A stretch of DNA of 64,000 bases. Source: Erwinia sp. E602. Its GTDB lineage: Bacteria > Pseudomonadota > Gammaproteobacteria > Enterobacterales > Enterobacteriaceae. The translations under genes were made by a program, and so were the position numbers. The DNA lies in NCBI RefSeq assembly GCF_018141005.1, contig NZ_CP046582.1:4216001-4280000 (forward strand). Reading direction: 5' to 3'. Shown here piece by piece: positions 37,849 through 48,530 of the stretch. A model generated the notes under the pieces. The model was not told where the DNA came from. It did no database searches and saw only the letters and a list, made by a program, of their open reading frames with translations. Within the stretch, counting starts at the first letter, position 1. Each line of letters begins with the position of its first letter.

Positions 37849-39177
37849 ATGTTAGACAGCTTGCTTGTCATCTTACTGCTGATTGCCATCAGCTCATTCT
37901 TTTCACTGTCAGAAATCTCTCTGGCGGCCGCGCGTAAAATTAAGCTTAAGCTGCTGGCCGACGAAGGCAACGTCAACGCGCAGCGCGTGATGAAAATGCA
38001 GGAAACCCCGGGCATGTTCTTCACCGTGGTGCAGATCGGCCTGAACGCGGTGGCGATCCTTGGCGGTATCGTCGGCGATGCCGCCTTCACTCCGGCTTTT
38101 CGTTCCCTGTTTGAGCGCATCGTCGCACCGGAGCTGGCCGAGCGCCTGAGCTTTATCTGCTCATTTACCCTGGTCACCAGCCTGTTTATCCTGTTCGCCG
38201 ATCTGTTCCCGAAACGTCTGGGCATGATTGCGCCGGAGTCCATGGCGCTGAGGATCATCAACCCGATGCGTTTCTGCCTGTTCCTGTTCACCCCGCTGGT
38301 GTGGTTCTTCAACGGCGGCGCCAACATCATCTTCCGCCTGTTTAAGATCCCGCTGGTGCGTAAAGACGATATCACCTCCGACGATATTTACGCGGTGGTG
38401 GAAGCCGGCGCGCTGGCCGGCGTGCTGCGTAAACAGGAGCACGCGCTGATTGAGAACGTGTTTGAGCTGGAGTCGCGCACCGTGCCGTCGTCGATGACCT
38501 CACGCGAGAACGTGGTGTGGTTTGACCTGCATGAAGACGAAACCAGCCTGAAACAGAAGATTGCCAGCCACCCGCACTCGCGTTTCCTGGTGTGTAACTC
38601 AGATATCGATCACGTGGTCGGCTACGTCGATTCAAAAGAGCTGCTGTTACGCGTGCTGGGCAATCAGAGTATGACCCTGAACAGCGGCGTGCAGATCCGT
38701 TCGGCGCTGATCGTGCCGGATACGCTGACGCTGTCAGAGGCGCTGGAAAGCTTTAAAGCGGCGGGTGAAGACTTCGCGGTGATTATGAACGAATACGCGC
38801 TGGTGGTCGGTATCATCACCCTCAACGACGTGATGACCACGCTGATGGGCGACCTGGTCGGCCCGGGGATGGAAGAGCAGATCGTCGCGCGTGACGAGAA
38901 CTCGTGGCTGGTTGAGGGAGGAACGCCGATTGAAGACGTGATGCGCGCGCTGGATATCGATCAGTTCCCGCAGTCCGGCAACTATGAAACCATCGGCGGC
39001 TTTATGATGTTTATGCTGCGCAAAATCCCGAAGCGTACCGACTTCGTCAAGCTGCAGGGCTATAAGTTTGAGGTGGTGGATATTGATAACTACCGCATCG
39101 ACCAGCTGCTGGTGACGCGAGTGGATGAGCGTCCGGCTGCGGCAATATTGCCGAAGGCGGCAGAGACCGAAGAGTAA
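37849..39177 (+). CDS. paeA: PaeA (YtfL), CNNM/CorC-family polyamine exporter
   Basis: A 442-residue inner-membrane protein of the CNNM/HlyC-CorC family; E. coli YtfL (PaeA) is reported to export putrescine and cadaverine. The start MLDSLLVILLLIAISSFFSLSEISLAAARK matches E. coli (read in pieces), giving the DUF21 transmembrane domain (about 1-190). Two CBS domains follow (about 205-325), then a C-terminal CorC_HlyC domain (SWLVEGGTPIEDV...). The ATG at 37849 is preferred over an in-frame start 36 bp upstream by this alignment. It is separated from ytfK by a bidirectional terminator. Confidence 0.95.
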   Translation: MLDSLLVILLLIAISSFFSLSEISLAAARKIKLKLLADEGNVNAQRVMKMQETPGMFFTVVQIGLNAVAILGGIVGDAAFTPAFRSLFERIVAPELAERLSFICSFTLVTSLFILFADLFPKRLGMIAPESMALRIINPMRFCLFLFTPLVWFFNGGANIIFRLFKIPLVRKDDITSDDIYAVVEAGALAGVLRKQEHALIENVFELESRTVPSSMTSRENVVWFDLHEDETSLKQKIASHPHSRFLVCNSDIDHVVGYVDSKELLLRVLGNQSMTLNSGVQIRSALIVPDTLTLSEALESFKAAGEDFAVIMNEYALVVGIITLNDVMTTLMGDLVGPGMEEQIVARDENSWLVEGGTPIEDVMRALDIDQFPQSGNYETIGGFMMFMLRKIPKRTDFVKLQGYKFEVVDIDNYRIDQLLVTRVDERPAAAILPKAAETEE

Positions 39178-39240
39178 AAGGCGGAAGATTGCGCCCGCAG
39201 CCGCACTGAGCGATCGATGCGGCCTGCAGCTGACTCTCTA

Positions 39241-39266
39241 AAAAGGCACCCACGGGTGCCTTTTTT
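39241..39266. terminator. Bidirectional terminator between paeA and ytfK
   Basis: Stem GGCACCC/GGGTGCC (39246-39252 with 39255-39261), flanked by AAAAA on the left and TTTTTT on the right. It serves both convergent genes. Confidence 0.92.
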
Positions 39267-39270
39267 CACT

Positions 39271-39477
39271 TTAGTTAAACTCAGACTGCAGACGCAGTAC
39301 CTGACGGTTAACCTCTGACATCACGCTGTAATGCTGCTTGTCTTTAACACGCGGCACCAGGATTTTGCCCTTATCAAATTCAAATGCCCCGACGTCCTTG
39401 ATATATAAACGGCCGCGGAACAGGATTTTGACGTACTTTGCCACCTGCAGTGGGTTGTAACGCTGGAAAATTTTCAT
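39271..39477 (-). CDS. ytfK: YtfK, stimulator of (p)ppGpp accumulation
   Basis: A 68-residue protein of DUF1107, nearly identical to E. coli YtfK from [17 protein letters not shown] to the end. In E. coli YtfK binds SpoT and shifts its balance to (p)ppGpp synthesis during phosphate or fatty-acid starvation. The ATG at 39477 gives the family length; a longer frame continuing upstream to 39570 has no homology. It is divergent from ytfJ with 317 bp between the starts. Confidence 0.95.
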   Translation of the reverse strand: MKIFQRYNPLQVAKYVKILFRGRLYIKDVGAFEFDKGKILVPRVKDKQHYSVMSEVNRQVLRLQSEFN

Positions 39478-39638
39478 TCTCTTTCTACTCCTGAATATTG
39501 AACGTACGCTTCGTCGCGGCCTAATCGGGCCAGCATCCGTGAAGCGCAAAGTACCTGTACTATAGAACACAGCCAGCGGCGAATGTTCCTAAAACTGAAT
39601 TTTTTTACTGATTTTACACATCATGACAGAACTCTCTG

Positions 39639-39666
39639 TTGCCTGACGCTCTGCAACCAGTATAAA
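39639..39666 (+). promoter_or_regulatory. Candidate ytfJ promoter
   Basis: TTGCCT (39639-39644), 16-bp spacer, TATAAA (39661-39666), about 125 bp before the ytfJ start. A near-palindrome GACCAACTGGTC (39758-39769) lies in the leader. The rest of the 317-bp ytfK-ytfJ gap shows a TATAGT -10-like box for ytfK near 39563. Confidence 0.5.
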
Positions 39667-39794
39667 CCTTCAGTTAAAAGGGATTTGTGCGGCAGCTAGC
39701 AAAGCTGACACTTCGCTGCGACAGGCGCATCATCCGCACTTATTATTGCAGTGATATGACCAACTGGTCGGATCACACAAACAGTGGAGCTTCC

Positions 39795-40352
39795 ATGATG
39801 AGTGCATCGCGTTTTACCGCCCTTCTCTGCCTGTTACTGCCGCTCGGCGTTGCGGCCCACAACTTCCATACCGGCCAGCGCGTGGCCCCGGTCGGTATCG
39901 CCGATCGCGGAGAACTGCTGTGGCAACATGATAAGTTTAGCTATAAAAACTGGAACAGCGCGCAGTTACCCGGAAAAGTTCGCGTGCTTCAACATATTGC
40001 CGGCCGCTCTTCCGCTAAAGAGCAGAACGCCGCGTTGATCGAGGCGATTAAAGCGGCAAAGCTGCCGCACGATCGTTATCAGACCACCACCCTGGTCAAC
40101 ACCGATGACGCCATTCCCGGCACCGGCATGTTTGTGCGCAGCAGCATTGAGGGCAATAAGCAGCAGTTCCCCTGGTCGCAGTTTATCGTCGACAGCAACG
40201 GTGCAGCCAGGCAGGCGTGGCAGCTGAATGAAGGCGGTTCGGCGATCGTGGTGCTGGATAAGCAGGGGCAGGTGCAGTTTGCCAAAGACGGCGCGCTGAC
40301 TCAGGACGAGGTTAAGCAGGTGATGGCATTACTGCACAAACTGCTGGAATAA
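39795..40352 (+). CDS. ytfJ: YtfJ family periplasmic protein (thioredoxin-like fold)
   Basis: A 185-residue exported protein closely similar to E. coli YtfJ; function unknown. The signal peptide (MMSASRFTALLCLLLPLGVA) ends before AHNFHTGQRV. The mature part follows the E. coli sequence: KVRVLQHIAGRSSAKEQNA, NTDDAIPGTGMFVRSS, SQFIVDSNG and VLDKQGQVQFAKDGALT, the pattern of a thioredoxin-like fold without a CxxC pair. The start at 39795 (ATG ATG) is chosen for the signal peptide and GGAG at 39786. Confidence 0.92.
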   Translation: MMSASRFTALLCLLLPLGVAAHNFHTGQRVAPVGIADRGELLWQHDKFSYKNWNSAQLPGKVRVLQHIAGRSSAKEQNAALIEAIKAAKLPHDRYQTTTLVNTDDAIPGTGMFVRSSIEGNKQQFPWSQFIVDSNGAARQAWQLNEGGSAIVVLDKQGQVQFAKDGALTQDEVKQVMALLHKLLE

Positions 40353-40561
40353 GAAGCCGCTGCTCTGAAAAGACGCTACTCCCGGAAGCTGCGGCAGAAC
40401 GGGCAGGAATTACCCTCTGACGTTTGCTAAAACCAGCCACTGCGCAGAGGCTGCAGGCTGCTTAGCGCCAGGACTGAGTACCGCATCATCTCGCTGGCGA
40501 TAAAGGCCAGGCGTTTCTGGCAGCCTGATTAAGGCCGCCAGAGGTATCCGATCGGTGCCAG

Positions 40562-41308
40562 TCAGAAGATCGACACGCGGAAGCCCGGATTGAGGAACGA
40601 CTCGCGCGGGGTGTAATCCAGCGTGTTGCCCTGCCAGTCGGTGACGTGCGCCCCGGCGGCCAGCGCCACGGCGTGGCCGGCACCGGTATCCCAGATATTG
40701 GTCGGCCCGAAGCGCGGATAGAGCTGCGCTTCGCCTTCGGCCACCAGGCAGAACTTCAGCGACGAACCGATGGCGGTGGTCTGGTGCTCGCCAAGCTGGC
40801 TGAGATACTCCTTCAGCTCCAGATCCTTGTCGGCGTGGGAACGGCTGATGACGACCAGCGGCGGATGCGCCTCACGCACCCGGATGCGCGTCTTCTCACC
40901 GTTGGCCTCTTTCCACGCGCTGCCCCCGGCCGCCGAGTACATCACGTCCGTCACCGGCGCATACACCACGCCCAGCACCGGCTTACCGCCCTCGATCAGC
41001 GCGATATTGACGGTGAACTCGCCGTTACGCTTGATAAACTCCTTGGTGCCGTCCAGCGGATCGACCAGCCAGTAGCGCTGCCAGTGCTGACGCACCTCCC
41101 AGCTCGCCGGATCCTCTTCTGACAGTACCGGCAGCTCCGGGGTCAGCGCCTGCAGCCCGGCTATAATCACCTGATGTGCGGCGATATCGGCGGCGGTTAC
41201 CGGCGAATCATCCGACTTGTGCGCTACGTCCAGCGGCGCCTGGCCGTTATAGACCTGCATAATCGCCACGCCTGCGTCACGCGCCAGCTGGCAGATGTTA
41301 TCTAACAT
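40562..41308 (-). CDS. cysQ: 3'(2'),5'-bisphosphate nucleotidase CysQ
   Basis: A 248-residue Mg-dependent, lithium-sensitive phosphatase of the inositol monophosphatase family. It removes the 3' phosphate from PAP (and PAPS), a by-product of sulphate assimilation. Metal-site motifs are present: [37 protein letters not shown] and [16 protein letters not shown] near the end. Length matches E. coli (246). It is divergent from cpdB, as in E. coli, so nucleotide salvage and PAP clearance genes sit together. Confidence 0.96.
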   Translation of the reverse strand: MLDNICQLARDAGVAIMQVYNGQAPLDVAHKSDDSPVTAADIAAHQVIIAGLQALTPELPVLSEEDPASWEVRQHWQRYWLVDPLDGTKEFIKRNGEFTVNIALIEGGKPVLGVVYAPVTDVMYSAAGGSAWKEANGEKTRIRVREAHPPLVVISRSHADKDLELKEYLSQLGEHQTTAIGSSLKFCLVAEGEAQLYPRFGPTNIWDTGAGHAVALAAGAHVTDWQGNTLDYTPRESFLNPGFRVSIF

Positions 41309-41613
41309 GTTGACCTCCCGATAGCCTGATAGGATGCGGCATCATCGCCGTGCGCTCATCGATCGCGGGTGAGCCACTGGCCGGCGCAACGCTGCACGGC
41401 CTGCGCTTTGTGATGCCGTTAATTATCAACAGCATAACCCAGAACATGAGGCAGAGACATTTTTTCTGCCGTCATCCGCACTATGGCTTCAGACGCCCGA
41501 TGCAGATGAAAAAAACCTGCATTCCATCACGTTTTCCACTGACGACTCAACACAGTTTCACACTATTCTGCGATGGTTATACCAGTTTGCCGAATCACAA
41601 AAAGGGAGAAACC

Positions 41614-43551
41614 ATGTTCAGACCTTGCATCACGCTCAGCGCTCTGCTGGTCAGCAGCACGCTGCACGCCGCCACGGTGGATTTTCGCATTATGGAAACC
41701 ACCGATCTGCACAGCAATATGATGGATTTTGACTACTACAAGGACACCGCTACCGATAAGTATGGCCTGGTGCGCACCGCCACGCTAATCCACCAGGCGC
41801 GCGCGCAGGTGGCTAACAGCGTGCTGGTGGATAACGGCGATATCATCCAGGGCAGCCCGCTGGGCGACTACGTGGCGGCCAAAGGGCTGCACGAGGGTGA
41901 GGTGCATCCGGTGTATAAGGCGATGAATACGCTGGACTACCGCGTTGGCAACCTCGGGAATCACGAGTTCAACTACGGGCTGGATTACCTGCAAAAGGCC
42001 ATTAAAGGCGCGCGCTTCCCCTATATCAACGCCAACGTGATTGATGCCGTCAGTAAAAAACCGCTGTTTACCCCGTATCTGATTGAGCCGCTAACGGTGC
42101 GGGACCGCGACGGCAAAACGCATACGTTGAAGGTCGGCTATATCGGCTTTGTGCCGCCGCAGATTATGACGTGGGATAAGGCCAACCTCAGCGGCAAGGT
42201 GACCGTTGATGATATCACCGCCACCGCGAAGAAGTGGGTGCCGGTAATGCGTGAACAGGGCGCGGATATCGTGATTGCCATCCCCCACTCCGGACTCTCC
42301 AGCGAGCCGTATCACGCGCTGGCGGAAAATTCCGTTTACTACCTGAGCCAGGTGCCAGGCATCGATGCGATTATGTTTGGCCACGCCCACGCGGTGTTCC
42401 CCGGTGAGGATTTCGCCGGCATCAAGGGCGCGGACGTTAAACAGGGCACGCTGAACGGCGTACCGGCGGTGATGCCCGGCATGTGGGGCGATCATCTTGG
42501 CGTGGTCGATCTGGTGCTGAACGATGACGCGGGCCGCTGGCAGGTCAGCTCGGCACGGGCCGAAGCGCGGCCGGTTTACGATCGCGCGGCGAAAAAATCG
42601 CTGGCGGCAGAAGATCCGGCGCTGGTGAAGGTGCTGGCCGCCGATCACGACGCCACGCGCCAGTTCGTCGGCCAGCCGATTGGCCGCTCGGCGGCGGTGA
42701 TGGCCAGCTATCTGTCGCTGGTGCAGGATGACCCGACCGTGCAGATCGTCAACGATGCCCAGGCGGACTATACCCGCAAGGCTGTTCAGGGCGATCCGGA
42801 CCTGGCGCGGCTGCCGGTACTTTCTGCCGCAGCGCCGTTCAAGGCCGGTGGCCGTAAAAACGATCCGGCCAGCTACGTTGAGGTCGACAAGGGTGCGCTG
42901 ACCCTGCGCAACGCTGCCGACCTCTATCTCTACCCGAATACGCTGGTGGTACTTAAGGTCAGCGGCGCGCAGGTCAAAGAGTGGCTGGAGTGCAGCGCCG
43001 GGCAGTTTAATCAGATCGATATTCACAACAGCCAGCCGCAGTCGCTGATTAACTGGGATTACCGCACCTACAACTTCGATACCATCGACGGGGTGAACTA
43101 CCAGATCGACGTGACCCAGCCCGCACGCTACGATGCGGCGTGTCAGTTACGTGATAAGAACGCCTCGCGCATCCGTAATCTGACCTGGAACGGCAAACCC
43201 GTCGATCCGGCGGCCTCCTTCCTCGTTGCCACCAATAATTACCGCGCCTACGGCGGCAGCTTTGCCGGTACCGGCGAGCAGCAGGTGGCGTTTGCCTCGC
43301 CGGATGAAAACCGTTCGGTGGTGGCCGCCTATATCAGCGCGCAGACTAAAGCCCACGGCGAGGTAAAACCGCAGGCGGATAATAACTGGAAGCTGGCACC
43401 GATCGTCAGCAGCACGCCGCTGGATATCCGCTTTGAGACCGCACCGGGGGAAAAGGCTGCCACCTTTATTAAGAGCCATGCGCAGTATCCGCTGCAGCAG
43501 GTGGGCAGCGATCAAAACGGCTTTGCTATTTACCGCATTACGCTGAACTGA
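41614..43551 (+). CDS. cpdB: Periplasmic 2',3'-cyclic-nucleotide 2'-phosphodiesterase/3'-nucleotidase
   Basis: A 645-residue periplasmic metallophosphatase that degrades 2',3'-cyclic nucleotides and 3'-nucleotides outside the cytoplasm. The ATG at 41614 follows AAGGGAG and starts a signal peptide ending STLHA. The mature chain opens with the calcineurin-type site [17 protein letters not shown], continues with [23 protein letters not shown] and [10 protein letters not shown], and ends in the 5'-nucleotidase C-terminal domain with [23 protein letters not shown] (in parts). An upstream extension of the frame has no homology. Confidence 0.97.
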   Translation: MFRPCITLSALLVSSTLHAATVDFRIMETTDLHSNMMDFDYYKDTATDKYGLVRTATLIHQARAQVANSVLVDNGDIIQGSPLGDYVAAKGLHEGEVHPVYKAMNTLDYRVGNLGNHEFNYGLDYLQKAIKGARFPYINANVIDAVSKKPLFTPYLIEPLTVRDRDGKTHTLKVGYIGFVPPQIMTWDKANLSGKVTVDDITATAKKWVPVMREQGADIVIAIPHSGLSSEPYHALAENSVYYLSQVPGIDAIMFGHAHAVFPGEDFAGIKGADVKQGTLNGVPAVMPGMWGDHLGVVDLVLNDDAGRWQVSSARAEARPVYDRAAKKSLAAEDPALVKVLAADHDATRQFVGQPIGRSAAVMASYLSLVQDDPTVQIVNDAQADYTRKAVQGDPDLARLPVLSAAAPFKAGGRKNDPASYVEVDKGALTLRNAADLYLYPNTLVVLKVSGAQVKEWLECSAGQFNQIDIHNSQPQSLINWDYRTYNFDTIDGVNYQIDVTQPARYDAACQLRDKNASRIRNLTWNGKPVDPAASFLVATNNYRAYGGSFAGTGEQQVAFASPDENRSVVAAYISAQTKAHGEVKPQADNNWKLAPIVSSTPLDIRFETAPGEKAATFIKSHAQYPLQQVGSDQNGFAIYRITLN

Positions 43552-43685
43552 GCCTGCACTCCCCCGGACGGGATAACAACCGGCTCCGTTCCACCTGAAG
43601 CCACAGGCCGGTAACCCGGTCAGGCTGCAGACGTGACCGGATGGGGATCCCGCCGGGGATTATCAGAATGGCAGCCGCCGGTAAT

Positions 43686-43724
43686 AAAAAAGCCATCACC
43701 GTGAAGACGGTGATGGCTTTTATT
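43686..43724. terminator. Bidirectional terminator between cpdB and fklB
   Basis: Perfect 12-bp stem AGCCATCACCGT/ACGGTGATGGCT (43691-43702 with 43707-43718) with GAAG tetraloop. A-run before and TTTATTTT after. Confidence 0.93.
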
Positions 43725-43763
43725 TTGCCCGGGCGGCGATCGCACCGCCCGCCGCAAAGCGGC

Positions 43764-44384
43764 TTACAGAATTTCCAGCAGCTCGACCTCAAATACCAGG
43801 GTGCTGAACGGCGGGATCGAGGCACCGGCGCCGCGCTCGCCGTAGGCGAGGTTGTGTGGGATCACCAGCTGCCATTTAGAACCGACCGGCATCAGGGTCA
43901 GCGCTTCGATCCAGCCTGGGATCACGCCGCTCACCGGGAACTCAGCCGGCTCGCCGCGCTGTACGGAACTGTCGAACACGCTGCCGTCGATCAGTTTACC
44001 GGTGTAGTGCACGCGCACGCGGTCCTGACGGGACGGGATCGCACCTTCACCCTGGGTCAGCACGCTGAACTGCAGACCGGTTTCGGTGCTGTTCACGCCT
44101 TCACGCTGGGCGTTCTCTTCGAGGAATTTCTGACCTTCTACGGCCAGCGCCTGCTGGCGCTCGCTGCGCACCACTTCTGCACGCTCGTGGACTTCGCGCA
44201 GCGCACGGTGTACCACGTCAACCGGGACAGCAGGAGCATTCCCTTCCAGCGCGTCGCGCAGGCCCGCTAACAGCGCTTCGGGCTGCAGACCCTGCAGGCC
44301 GGATTCCTGTAACTGCTGACCGACCTGTAAGCCGATACCGTAACTTGCTTGCGCTTCAACACTGTCAAAAGAAGGGGTAGACAT
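43764..44384 (-). CDS. fklB: FKBP-type peptidyl-prolyl isomerase FklB (FKBP22)
   Basis: A 206-residue cytosolic dimeric PPIase. The N-terminal dimerisation arm ([20 protein letters not shown]) is followed by a long helix and the FKBP domain ([55 protein letters not shown]). Start at 44384 and length agree with E. coli FklB. It is monocistronic. The FKBP active-site aromatic and Asp residues are retained. Confidence 0.96.
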   Translation of the reverse strand: MSTPSFDSVEAQASYGIGLQVGQQLQESGLQGLQPEALLAGLRDALEGNAPAVPVDVVHRALREVHERAEVVRSERQQALAVEGQKFLEENAQREGVNSTETGLQFSVLTQGEGAIPSRQDRVRVHYTGKLIDGSVFDSSVQRGEPAEFPVSGVIPGWIEALTLMPVGSKWQLVIPHNLAYGERGAGASIPPFSTLVFEVELLEIL

Positions 44385-44764
44385 GAATTTTCCTTTCATC
44401 ATTGATAAAAACCAGCCCGAAGCATAACAGCGCAGCGAACGGGCGTAAAATCTCATCTTCCGCAGGTGACTTTTGTACCGGAAAAAGAAACAATATCATT
44501 ACCAATTTTAAGCCTTGCCTGATTGTCGCCGGGCAAAAAATCCGATCTGATGCGAAATGCGTGAAAAAACGCGTCGTGTGAGATGAAGATGACCAACAAA
44601 GTTTCCCGGCCAAGAGTGGTTCAGCTACAGTGTACTCAGAGGTATTAATGGGCCAGATTGCCCGCAGGAAACGCAAAAGCCCGCCGCTTGCCGCTTCCTG
44701 GTTGAAGATCAGCACGATCAAAAACTCACTGACTGCGCGTTTTTCGCGTCAGAAGGAGAACGAC
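44385..44764. other. Intergenic region fklB-ytfB, 380 bp
   Basis: Divergent gap. An open frame runs from 44630 into ytfB but has no homology before 44765. There are no clear terminators, repeats or RNA features; promoters for both genes must lie here but could not be assigned. Confidence 0.6.
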
Positions 44765-45307
44765 ATGCCAGGAGCATTCCGCGCGCTACGCGCCCCCGAA
44801 TGGCTGATCCGGCTCTGGCACCTGCCGGATCGGATCAGCTGGATGGATCCGCTGCCACTACCGCACCGTCGCGGCATTATCATTGCCGTGCTGGTGATTT
44901 TACTGGCCTTTTTATGGCCGTCCGCCGCACCGCAGCGCGCGGTGGAAACCCCGTTACAGAACGGCTCCGCGCCGCGAGAGGTGCCGCTGCAGGCTACGAT
45001 CGAAGGCGATTTAAACGCCCCGGTCACCGCCCAGCGTGATACTCAGGGGCAGTGGAACAGCTACACTATCTCTTCCGGCCAGACGCTGGCACAGCTGTTC
45101 CGCGACAATAATCTGCCGGTCAACGACGTGTTTTCGATGGCACAGGTAGAGGGGGCGGATCGTCCGCTGAGTACCTTACGTAGCGGTCAGCAGGTCAAAA
45201 TTCGTCAGAACGCGCAGGGGGTGGTGAACGGCTTAACGCTGCAGGGGGCCAGCGGTGAGATCCTGTTTACCCGTCAGCCGGACGGCAGTTTTATCCGGGC
45301 ACAGTAA
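44765..45307 (+). CDS. ytfB: YtfB (OapA family) cell-division-associated LysM-like protein
   Basis: A 180-residue single-pass inner-membrane protein. The short cytoplasmic part ends WMDPLPLPHRRG, followed by a transmembrane helix (IIIAVLVILLAFLWP, about 40-55), a short variable linker and a C-terminal OapA domain: WNSYTISSGQTLAQLFRDNNLP, MAQVEGADRPLSTLRSGQQVKIRQNA and FTRQPDGSFIRAQ. E. coli YtfB localises to the septum and binds glycans. This protein is shorter than E. coli YtfB (212) because of the linker. AGGAGA precedes the ATG at 44765. Confidence 0.93.
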   Translation: MPGAFRALRAPEWLIRLWHLPDRISWMDPLPLPHRRGIIIAVLVILLAFLWPSAAPQRAVETPLQNGSAPREVPLQATIEGDLNAPVTAQRDTQGQWNSYTISSGQTLAQLFRDNNLPVNDVFSMAQVEGADRPLSTLRSGQQVKIRQNAQGVVNGLTLQGASGEILFTRQPDGSFIRAQ

Positions 45308-45357
45308 CCGGCGCATCGCCGCCGGCAGCAGGAAGAACGCCCGCTGCCGGCAGAAAT

Positions 45358-45387
45358 AAAAACGCCGGCGCGAGGCCGGCGTTTTTA
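45358..45387. terminator. Bidirectional terminator between ytfB and rplI
   Basis: Stem AACGCCGGC (45361-45369) with GCCGGCGTT (45375-45383), A-run before and T-run after. It ends the rpsF-priB-rpsR-rplI operon and ytfB. Confidence 0.92.
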
Positions 45388-45402
45388 CTGCGCTGGGAGC
45401 AA

Positions 45403-45876
<474 letters not shown>

Positions 45877-45895
45877 TTAATAGACGGCGGCCGTA

Positions 45896-46445
<550 letters not shown>

Positions 46446-46451
46446 GGACAA

Positions 46452-46871
<420 letters not shown>

Positions 46872-46948
46872 TCAGCCTCCTGTCAGGGTCAACCGTGGCC
46901 CATGGAAGCAAGGAACGTGTTTGTGAACGGCTGAAAAATTGACGCGTA

Positions 46949-46977
46949 ATCATACTGGCGATAGGGGGTTAACTCAA
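46949..46977 (-). promoter_or_regulatory. Promoter of the rpsF-priB-rpsR-rplI operon
   Basis: On the minus strand TTGAGT (46977-46972), 17-bp spacer and TATGAT (46954-46949), about 100 bp before the rpsF start. The remaining part of the 345-bp gap toward yjfP (46978-47149) shows no gene or RNA. Confidence 0.7.
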
Positions 46978-47149
46978 GGTAAAGATCGAAGAAGCCGTAA
47001 ATAACTCGCGCGCGGCGCAAGGCGAGCGGATGCGAATGCAGATTAACAGGAGATCGCTACGGCAGACCCGCCCGTAACTGGCCCCGGCCAGGCAGGCAGG
47101 GGCGCTCAACCGGTTGCGCAAGACAGGGTTAACCCGGCATCACGCAGGC

Positions 47150-47183
47150 GGGGCCAGTACGGCATCAGATCGGTACTGGCCCC
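47150..47183 (-). terminator. Hairpin after yjfP
   Basis: Perfect 11-bp stem GGGGCCAGTAC (47150-47160) with GTACTGGCCCC (47173-47183), 10 bp after the yjfP stop. No T-run on the minus strand. Confidence 0.6.
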
Positions 47184-47192
47184 GCCGGACGA

Positions 47193-47942
47193 TTACAGGT
47201 GATGCGTAAAGAACGCTGTCAACGCCGTCAGCGCCGAAGGCGTGATGCGATGCCCGATGCCGGTTTCGGTCAGATACGTCAGGTTATCGTTCAGACCGGC
47301 CTCGCGCAGATCTTTCTCCAGCCGCACGCTTTCGGCAACCGGCACCACCTCATCAGCATCGCCGTGCCACACCAGCAGCGGGCGACTGGCAATCTTCGCC
47401 AGCTGATGGCTGACCTCGTACTCCGCCAGCGGGGCCAGCCGGGCGGCCAGCTGCGCCTTTTGTTCCGGCGAGCGGGCCACCAGCGGCGGGAACAGCGTCT
47501 GCCCCAGCTGGCTGAAGTAGCCGGAGCCCATCAGGCTGGCACCGCTGGTCAGCTGCGGATAACGCGCCAGCGCCCCCAGCGCGGTCATACCGCCCTGCGA
47601 CGCCCCGGCGACCGCCAGCCGGCTGCCCGCGATCAGCTGCTGCTCACGCAGCGCCTGCTCAATCTGCGGCAGTTCATCGATATTGCTGCGCAGGATCTCC
47701 CAGAAATGGCTGAGCCGGTGCTCTGTATCACCGTTATAGCGTGAGCCATGTTGATCAGCATCAGGCAGGATGGCGCGGAAACCGGCCTGCGCCAGCGCCA
47801 CCGCGAAGTAAGCATAAACCTCTTTGGAGGAGGTAAAACCATGATAAAACAGAACCGTCGGCAGCGGTTGTTCACGCTTACCGGCCGGCGCAGCATGCAG
47901 GCACTCGATGCCCGCGAAGGTTTCGGTATTCAACTCAATCAT
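47193..47942 (-). CDS. yjfP: YjfP-like alpha/beta-hydrolase (esterase)
   Basis: A 249-residue alpha/beta hydrolase similar to E. coli YjfP, which has carboxylesterase activity. The ATG at 47942 with AGGAGA upstream gives the family start MIELNTETFAGIECLHA; a longer frame runs into a microsatellite and is not used. Motifs: oxyanion region VLFYHGFTSSKEVY, nucleophile elbow VAGASQGGMTA, acid WHGDADEVVP and terminal histidine GHRITPSAL. Transcription would pass through the octanucleotide repeat just upstream. Confidence 0.93.
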   Translation of the reverse strand: MIELNTETFAGIECLHAAPAGKREQPLPTVLFYHGFTSSKEVYAYFAVALAQAGFRAILPDADQHGSRYNGDTEHRLSHFWEILRSNIDELPQIEQALREQQLIAGSRLAVAGASQGGMTALGALARYPQLTSGASLMGSGYFSQLGQTLFPPLVARSPEQKAQLAARLAPLAEYEVSHQLAKIASRPLLVWHGDADEVVPVAESVRLEKDLREAGLNDNLTYLTETGIGHRITPSALTALTAFFTHHL

Positions 47943-47990
47943 CGGCTCTCCTGGTGAAATCAGCCGCGGCAGCAAGCGGCAATGTAAAAT

Positions 47991-48046
47991 GCGACAACGC
48001 GACAACGCGACAACGCGACAACGCGACAACGCGACAACGCGACAAC
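47991..48046. repeat. Octanucleotide microsatellite, seven perfect GCGACAAC units
   Basis: Seven uninterrupted copies of GCGACAAC (56 bp), then a degenerate GCTCAAC. It begins 49 bp upstream of the yjfP start, in its probable promoter or leader, and 119 bp before bsmA on the other strand. A length change would alter spacing, not a reading frame. Confidence 0.98.
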
Positions 48047-48164
48047 GCTCAACAGTGTAAGCGGGATAAATTAATCCTGCGCACAGAAACGTCCAGGGTA
48101 AACCCGATTATTTTTCATATCCATAGCCTAAACTTAAACAAAAGATGAGGAGAGTGGGTCAACT

Positions 48165-48479
48165 ATGCGCAACGTCCTTCTGATTACCACGCTGCTGCTT
48201 GGCGGCTGCAGCGTATTCACCACCACGCCGCAGCCACCGCCGCCGCCAACCGGCCAGCCGCAGGAGATCAACCGTGCGCAGAGCGCTGGCCTGAGCAGAA
48301 TCGGCAGCACCACCGTCACCGTGCGCGGCTCACCGGATGACGCCGAACGGGCGCTGGCCGCTAAAGCGCAGGCGGCGGGGGCAACGTATTATCAGATTCA
48401 GTTAGTAAGAGAGACGGTCGCACCTGGCATGTGGTACGCCTCGGCGCTGCTGTATCGCCCGGCGGCAGGCGTGCAGTAA
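48165..48479 (+). CDS. bsmA: Biofilm-related lipoprotein BsmA (YjfO)
   Basis: A 104-residue lipoprotein of the DUF1471/YhcN family, linked in E. coli to biofilm formation and peroxide stress. Signal peptide with lipobox LLLGGC (Cys 15) is followed by a Pro-rich linker (QPPPPPTGQPQ) and the DUF1471 domain (SRIGSTTVTVRGSPDDAERALAAKAQAAGATYYQI). It is slightly shorter than the E. coli protein. It is divergent from yjfP and convergent with rlmB, as in E. coli. Confidence 0.92.
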   Translation: MRNVLLITTLLLGGCSVFTTTPQPPPPPTGQPQEINRAQSAGLSRIGSTTVTVRGSPDDAERALAAKAQAAGATYYQIQLVRETVAPGMWYASALLYRPAAGVQ

Positions 48480-48504
48480 CGCGGGTCGGCAGGCAGACGA
48501 TAAA

Positions 48505-48524
48505 CGGGGCGCGAACGCGCCCCG
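48505..48524. terminator. Terminator between bsmA and rlmB
   Basis: Palindrome CGGGGCGCG/CGCGCCCCG (48505-48513 with 48516-48524), followed by TTTAT on the minus strand. Confidence 0.65.
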
Positions 48525-48530
48525 GAATAC

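Noticed and set aside
37849-39177. Hemolysin annotation for the CBS-domain membrane protein
   Set aside because: It belongs to the CNNM/CorC family and matches E. coli YtfL/PaeA end to end; the hemolysin name is historical.
39758-41610. Shared leader motif between ytfJ and cpdB (ACCA...CGGATCACA-like and CCGAATCACA-like)
   Set aside because: The similarity is short and gapped, and may be chance; it needs a genome-wide motif test before being called an operator.
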